Shown here: positions 5,734-7,971 of the stretch, one piece after another | Numbering within the stretch: position 1 is the first letter of the stretch | How the letters are laid out: each line of letters opens with the position of its first letter | Source of the DNA: Rhizobiaceae bacterium | Lineage (GTDB): Bacteria > Pseudomonadota > Alphaproteobacteria > Rhizobiales > Rhizobiaceae | Direction: 5' to 3' | Length of the DNA: 7,971 nt | NCBI GenBank assembly: GCA_028865845.1 | Contig: JAGWJK010000160.1 | Span: 1-7,971 of the forward strand | Notes under the pieces: model-generated | Seen by the model: only the letters and a program-made list of their open reading frames with translations | Told to the model about the DNA's origin: nothing | Databases searched by the model: none | Position numbers and translations under genes: made by a program

Positions 5734-5760
5734 GCAGCCTTTCCCGGCTGCTTTCTTTTT
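5734..5760 (+). terminator. Terminator-like hairpin in the rplM leader (possible attenuator)
   Basis: GCAGCC (5734-5739) and GGCTGC (5746-5751) form a 6-bp GC-rich stem with a 6-nt loop, followed by TTTCTTTTT. It lies just downstream of the predicted start of the rplM transcript, within its untranslated leader. It may attenuate the operon, or it may stop read-through from the transporter gene, which ends 148 bp upstream without another terminator. The sequence alone does not decide. Confidence 0.5.
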
Positions 5761-5845
5761 GGCATGTGTTTTCGCCTGCCAAACCAAGCAACAAGAAACG
5801 CCCTGACACCCTCGGGTCCGGGGTCCCAAAAGAGAGTATACAACT

Positions 5846-6310
5846 ATGGCAACCTTCTCCCAGAAGCCTGCAGAGGTGGAGAAGAAGTGGGTTCTCATCG
5901 ACGCCGAAGGGCTCGTCGTTGGTCGTCTCGCTTCTATCATCGCAATGCGTCTGCGCGGCAAGCATAAAGCTACTTTCACGCCCCACGTCGACGACGGCGA
6001 TAACGTCATCGTTATCAATGCCGACAAGGTCGTCTTCACCGGCAAGAAGTACGAAGACAAGGTTTACTACTGGCACACCGGTTATGCCGGCGGCATCAAG
6101 GAGCGTACCGCTCGCCAGATCATCGAAGGCCGCTTCCCGGAGCGCGTCGTTGAAAAGGCCGTCGAACGCATGGTTCCGCGTGGCCCGCTCGGCCGTCGCC
6201 AGATGAAGAACCTGCGTGTTTACGCCGGCTCGAACCATCCCCATGAAGCACAGCAGCCGGTCGTTCTCGACGTGGCCAAGCTGAACAAAAAGAACGTAAG
6301 GAGCGCCTGA
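5846..6310 (+). CDS. rplM: 50S ribosomal protein L13
   Basis: The 154-residue protein is a large-subunit component that binds 23S rRNA early in 50S assembly. Family landmarks are [18 protein letters not shown] (13-30), the [25 protein letters not shown] block (37-61), [14 protein letters not shown] (76-89) and the L13 signature region around [21 protein letters not shown] (106-126), then [11 protein letters not shown] (128-138). Length is normal for alphaproteobacteria. The start at 5846 is preceded by the purine stretch AAAAGAGAG (5828-5836). It is followed after 2 bp by rpsI, the near-universal bacterial gene pair, and shares its promoter and terminator. Confidence 0.98.
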   Translation: MATFSQKPAEVEKKWVLIDAEGLVVGRLASIIAMRLRGKHKATFTPHVDDGDNVIVINADKVVFTGKKYEDKVYYWHTGYAGGIKERTARQIIEGRFPERVVEKAVERMVPRGPLGRRQMKNLRVYAGSNHPHEAQQPVVLDVAKLNKKNVRSA

Positions 6311-6312
6311 TA

Positions 6313-6780
6313 ATGGCTGACCTCTCTTCCCTGAAGGATCTCGGCACGTCGGTGGAAGCTGCTGCTCCCGTTCACGTCCGCAAGGTCGACTCGCTCGGCC
6401 GCTCCTATGCGACCGGCAAGCGCAAGGACGCCGTAGCCCGCGTATGGGTCAAGGCCGGTTCCGGCAAGATCATCGTCAACGGCAAGGACTACACGGCTTA
6501 CTTCGCACGTCCGGTTCTGCAGATGGTTCTGCGTCAGCCGATCGTCGCTGCTGCCCGTGACGGCCAGTTCGACATCATCGCAACCGTTGCCGGCGGTGGT
6601 CTCTCCGGTCAGGCCGGTGCCGTTCGTCACGGCCTGTCCAAGGCCCTCACCTACTTCGAGCCGGGCCTGCGCTCGGTCCTGAAGAAGGGCGGCTTCCTGA
6701 CCCGCGACAGCCGCGTCGTCGAACGCAAGAAGTACGGCCGCGCCAAGGCTCGCCGTTCGTTCCAGTTCTCCAAGCGTTAA
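6313..6780 (+). CDS. rpsI: 30S ribosomal protein S9
   Basis: The 155-residue small-subunit protein has a C-terminal tail that reaches the P-site tRNA. An N-terminal extension of about 30 residues (typical of rhizobial S9) precedes the core [21 protein letters not shown] (31-51). The S9 signature [19 protein letters not shown] is at 94-112, and the basic tail ends in RRSFQFSKR with the invariant terminal Lys-Arg. The ribosome-binding site AAGGAGCG (6298-6305) lies inside the end of rplM, and only 2 bp separate the stop of rplM from this ATG, so translation is probably coupled. A strong terminator follows. Confidence 0.98.
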   Translation: MADLSSLKDLGTSVEAAAPVHVRKVDSLGRSYATGKRKDAVARVWVKAGSGKIIVNGKDYTAYFARPVLQMVLRQPIVAAARDGQFDIIATVAGGGLSGQAGAVRHGLSKALTYFEPGLRSVLKKGGFLTRDSRVVERKKYGRAKARRSFQFSKR

Positions 6781-6808
6781 TCGCTTACCGAGAATTCGAC
6801 TATCGAAG

Positions 6809-6834
6809 AGGCCGGGTTTTCACCCGGCCTTTTT
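6809..6834 (+). terminator. Rho-independent terminator of the rplM-rpsI operon
   Basis: A perfect 9-bp stem (AGGCCGGGT 6809-6817, ACCCGGCCT 6822-6830) has a 4-nt loop TTTC, followed by a run of T (6830-6834) and GTTTG. It starts 29 bp after the rpsI stop codon. Confidence 0.93.
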
Positions 6835-6931
6835 GTTTGAAAAATTCGGACATGCGAGATCGGCCGCCGTTCAAAGCCGGCTTGCAATCTTCGGTTCAGG
6901 CTCCTAGCTCTTCATGCCGAAGGAGACAGCC

Positions 6932-7282
6932 ATGCCCGACAGCAGTCCATCGCAGTTTGCGGCGACGCCGCAACCACCCTATTATATTGTAGCCTTCTCT
7001 TCGGTCCGCACCGAGGGCGACCTGGGTTATGGCGCCATGGCCGACAGAATGGAAGAATTGGCCTTGGCGCAGGAGGGCTGTCTTGGCGTCGAGAGCGCCC
7101 GCGGGGCGGATGGCTTCGGCATCACCAATTCGTTCTGGCGAGATGAAGAGAGTATCCGCGCCTGGAAGAACGTCGTCGCGCATCTCGCGGCACAGAAACT
7201 CGGCCGCGAACGCTGGTACGAGCAATATCAGGTTCGCATTGCGCGTGTAGAACGTGCTTATGGTTTTCACGCAGAGACGTGA
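6932..7282 (+). CDS. Antibiotic biosynthesis monooxygenase (ABM)-domain protein
   Basis: The 116-residue protein is a single dimeric alpha/beta-barrel-type ABM domain (about residues 17-112), the fold of small cofactor-free monooxygenases and of related stress proteins. Visible are the first strand YYIVAFSSVR (18-27), the helix with MADRMEELALAQEGCLGVESARG (36-58), the strand FGITNSFWRDEESIRAWKN (62-80), and the conserved helix AHLAAQKLGRERWYEQYQVRIARVER (83-108). The W-x-(D/E)-E-x-S-I-x-A-W and LGR-x-x-WY patterns are typical. The true substrate is unknown; members act on quinones, haem or nothing known. ATG 6932 is preferred over 6914 because AAGGAG lies about 8-9 bp upstream. It follows the ribosomal terminator and precedes the ureohydrolase gene by 84 bp, so the two may share a transcript. 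Confidence 0.85.
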   Translation: MPDSSPSQFAATPQPPYYIVAFSSVRTEGDLGYGAMADRMEELALAQEGCLGVESARGADGFGITNSFWRDEESIRAWKNVVAHLAAQKLGRERWYEQYQVRIARVERAYGFHAET

Positions 7283-7366
7283 CCTGAACCGGACGCAGCA
7301 GCGCTCGAAAAGAGGCGGCGCGGCTTTCCGGACAGAATTCCGTCCCATCAAACCCAGGAGATTTCC

Positions 7367-7971
7367 TTGCCGAACACGTCGATTGATCATGCCTTCACGG
7401 CAGCCAACCTGACCTCCGCGGCCAGCGACCCGACCTTTGCCGGCGCTTTGTCCTTCATGCGGCGGCGCTTTACCAAATCGCTCGAGGGCGCCGACGCCGT
7501 CGTCTGGGGCATACCGTTCGACGCGGCCACATCGAATCGGCCGGGGACCCGCTTTGGCCCACAGGCGATCCGCCGTGCCTCGGCGATCTTCGACAATGAT
7601 CCGCAATATCCCTTCAAGCGCGATCTCTTTGCCGACATGGCAGTGATCGATTATGGCGACTGCCTGCTGGACTACGGGAATCATCAGGAGACCCCGGCGG
7701 CGATCGAACGGCAGGCGACTGCCATTCTCGACAGCGGCGCTTTCATGCTGACGCTCGGCGGCGATCACTTCATCACCTGGCCGCTATTGAAGGCGCATGC
7801 CGCCAAGCATGGCCCGCTCGCCCTCGTTCAGTTCGACGCGCATCAGGACACCTGGTTCGACGACGGCAGGCGCATCGACCATGGCTCGTTCGTCGCCCGC
7901 GCCGTCCGCGATGGCCTGATCGATCCCGACCGCTCGATCCAGATCGGCATCCGCACCCATGCGCCGGAGGA
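7367..7971 (+). CDS. speB: Agmatinase / ureohydrolase-family enzyme (first 201 residues; cut by window edge)
   Basis: This is an arginase/agmatinase-superfamily manganese enzyme that hydrolyses a guanidino compound, releasing urea; agmatine to putrescine is the usual annotation. Visible motifs are WGIPFDAATSNRPGTRFGPQAIRRAS (47-72), LTLGGDHFITWPL (128-140) with metal ligand His134, and FDAHQDTW (156-163) with ligands Asp157, His159 and Asp161. DHGSF (171-175) follows. The second DxD metal motif lies beyond the right edge. The start is TTG at 7367, supported by AGGAG (7356-7360) at ideal spacing and by the N-terminus reading directly into a conserved sequence; no ATG competes. Agmatinase is the best guess, but related family members cleave guanidine, guanidinobutyrate or formiminoglutamate, so substrate and gene symbol are tentative. 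Confidence 0.9.
   Translation, partial: MPNTSIDHAFTAANLTSAASDPTFAGALSFMRRRFTKSLEGADAVVWGIPFDAATSNRPGTRFGPQAIRRASAIFDNDPQYPFKRDLFADMAVIDYGDCLLDYGNHQETPAAIERQATAILDSGAFMLTLGGDHFITWPLLKAHAAKHGPLALVQFDAHQDTWFDDGRRIDHGSFVARAVRDGLIDPDRSIQIGIRTHAPE

Noticed and set aside
6896..7768. 290-codon minus-strand open frame opposite the ABM and agmatinase genes
   Set aside because: It spans two well-supported plus-strand genes and their gap, and has no recognisable domain or ribosome-binding site.

Overview
The window looks like chromosomal DNA of a Rhizobiales alphaproteobacterium, most likely the genus Rhizobium (R. etli / R. leguminosarum type). This placement is inferred from GC-rich coding regions, protein sequences that read as typical rhizobial versions (L13, S9, agmatinase-like protein, O-acetylhomoserine sulfhydrylase), and PhoB-type and alphaproteobacterial LexA-type motifs. 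No database comparison was possible.

Left part (1-3093): four genes, all on the minus strand. From right to left they are a small CoA-binding-fold protein (3093-2665), the PLP enzyme O-acetylhomoserine sulfhydrylase of methionine synthesis (2438-1155), a small cupin that probably shares its transcript (1122-778, followed by a hairpin terminator at 733-702), and the first half of pstS, the periplasmic phosphate-binding protein (495 to beyond the left edge). In front of pstS lies a four-unit array of PhoB half-sites at exact 11-bp spacing. A strong imperfect hairpin lies in the upstream region of the sulfhydrylase gene.

Middle (3094-4748): gene-poor. It holds one small secreted four-cysteine protein of unknown function (3507-3836), flanked by a 407-bp and a 912-bp gene-free stretch. 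The longer stretch is AT-rich and contains two diverged direct copies (about 60% identical, about 460 bp apart) of a roughly 130-bp element. Each copy ends in GAAC-N7-GAAC, the direct-repeat form of the alphaproteobacterial LexA box. Two further inverted repeats lie between the copies. This is the least explained and most interesting part of the window.

Right part (4749-7971), all on the plus strand: a 10-TM EamA/DMT-family transporter with a GTG start; the ribosomal protein operon rplM-rpsI, with a near-consensus sigma-70 promoter, a terminator-like hairpin in its leader and a strong terminator after it; an antibiotic-biosynthesis-monooxygenase-fold protein; and the 5' two-thirds of an agmatinase/ureohydrolase gene with a TTG start, cut by the right edge.

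No CRISPR array, tRNA, rRNA, transposase or phage gene was seen. Most of the window is ordinary core genome; the novelty, if any, is in the intergenic DNA.
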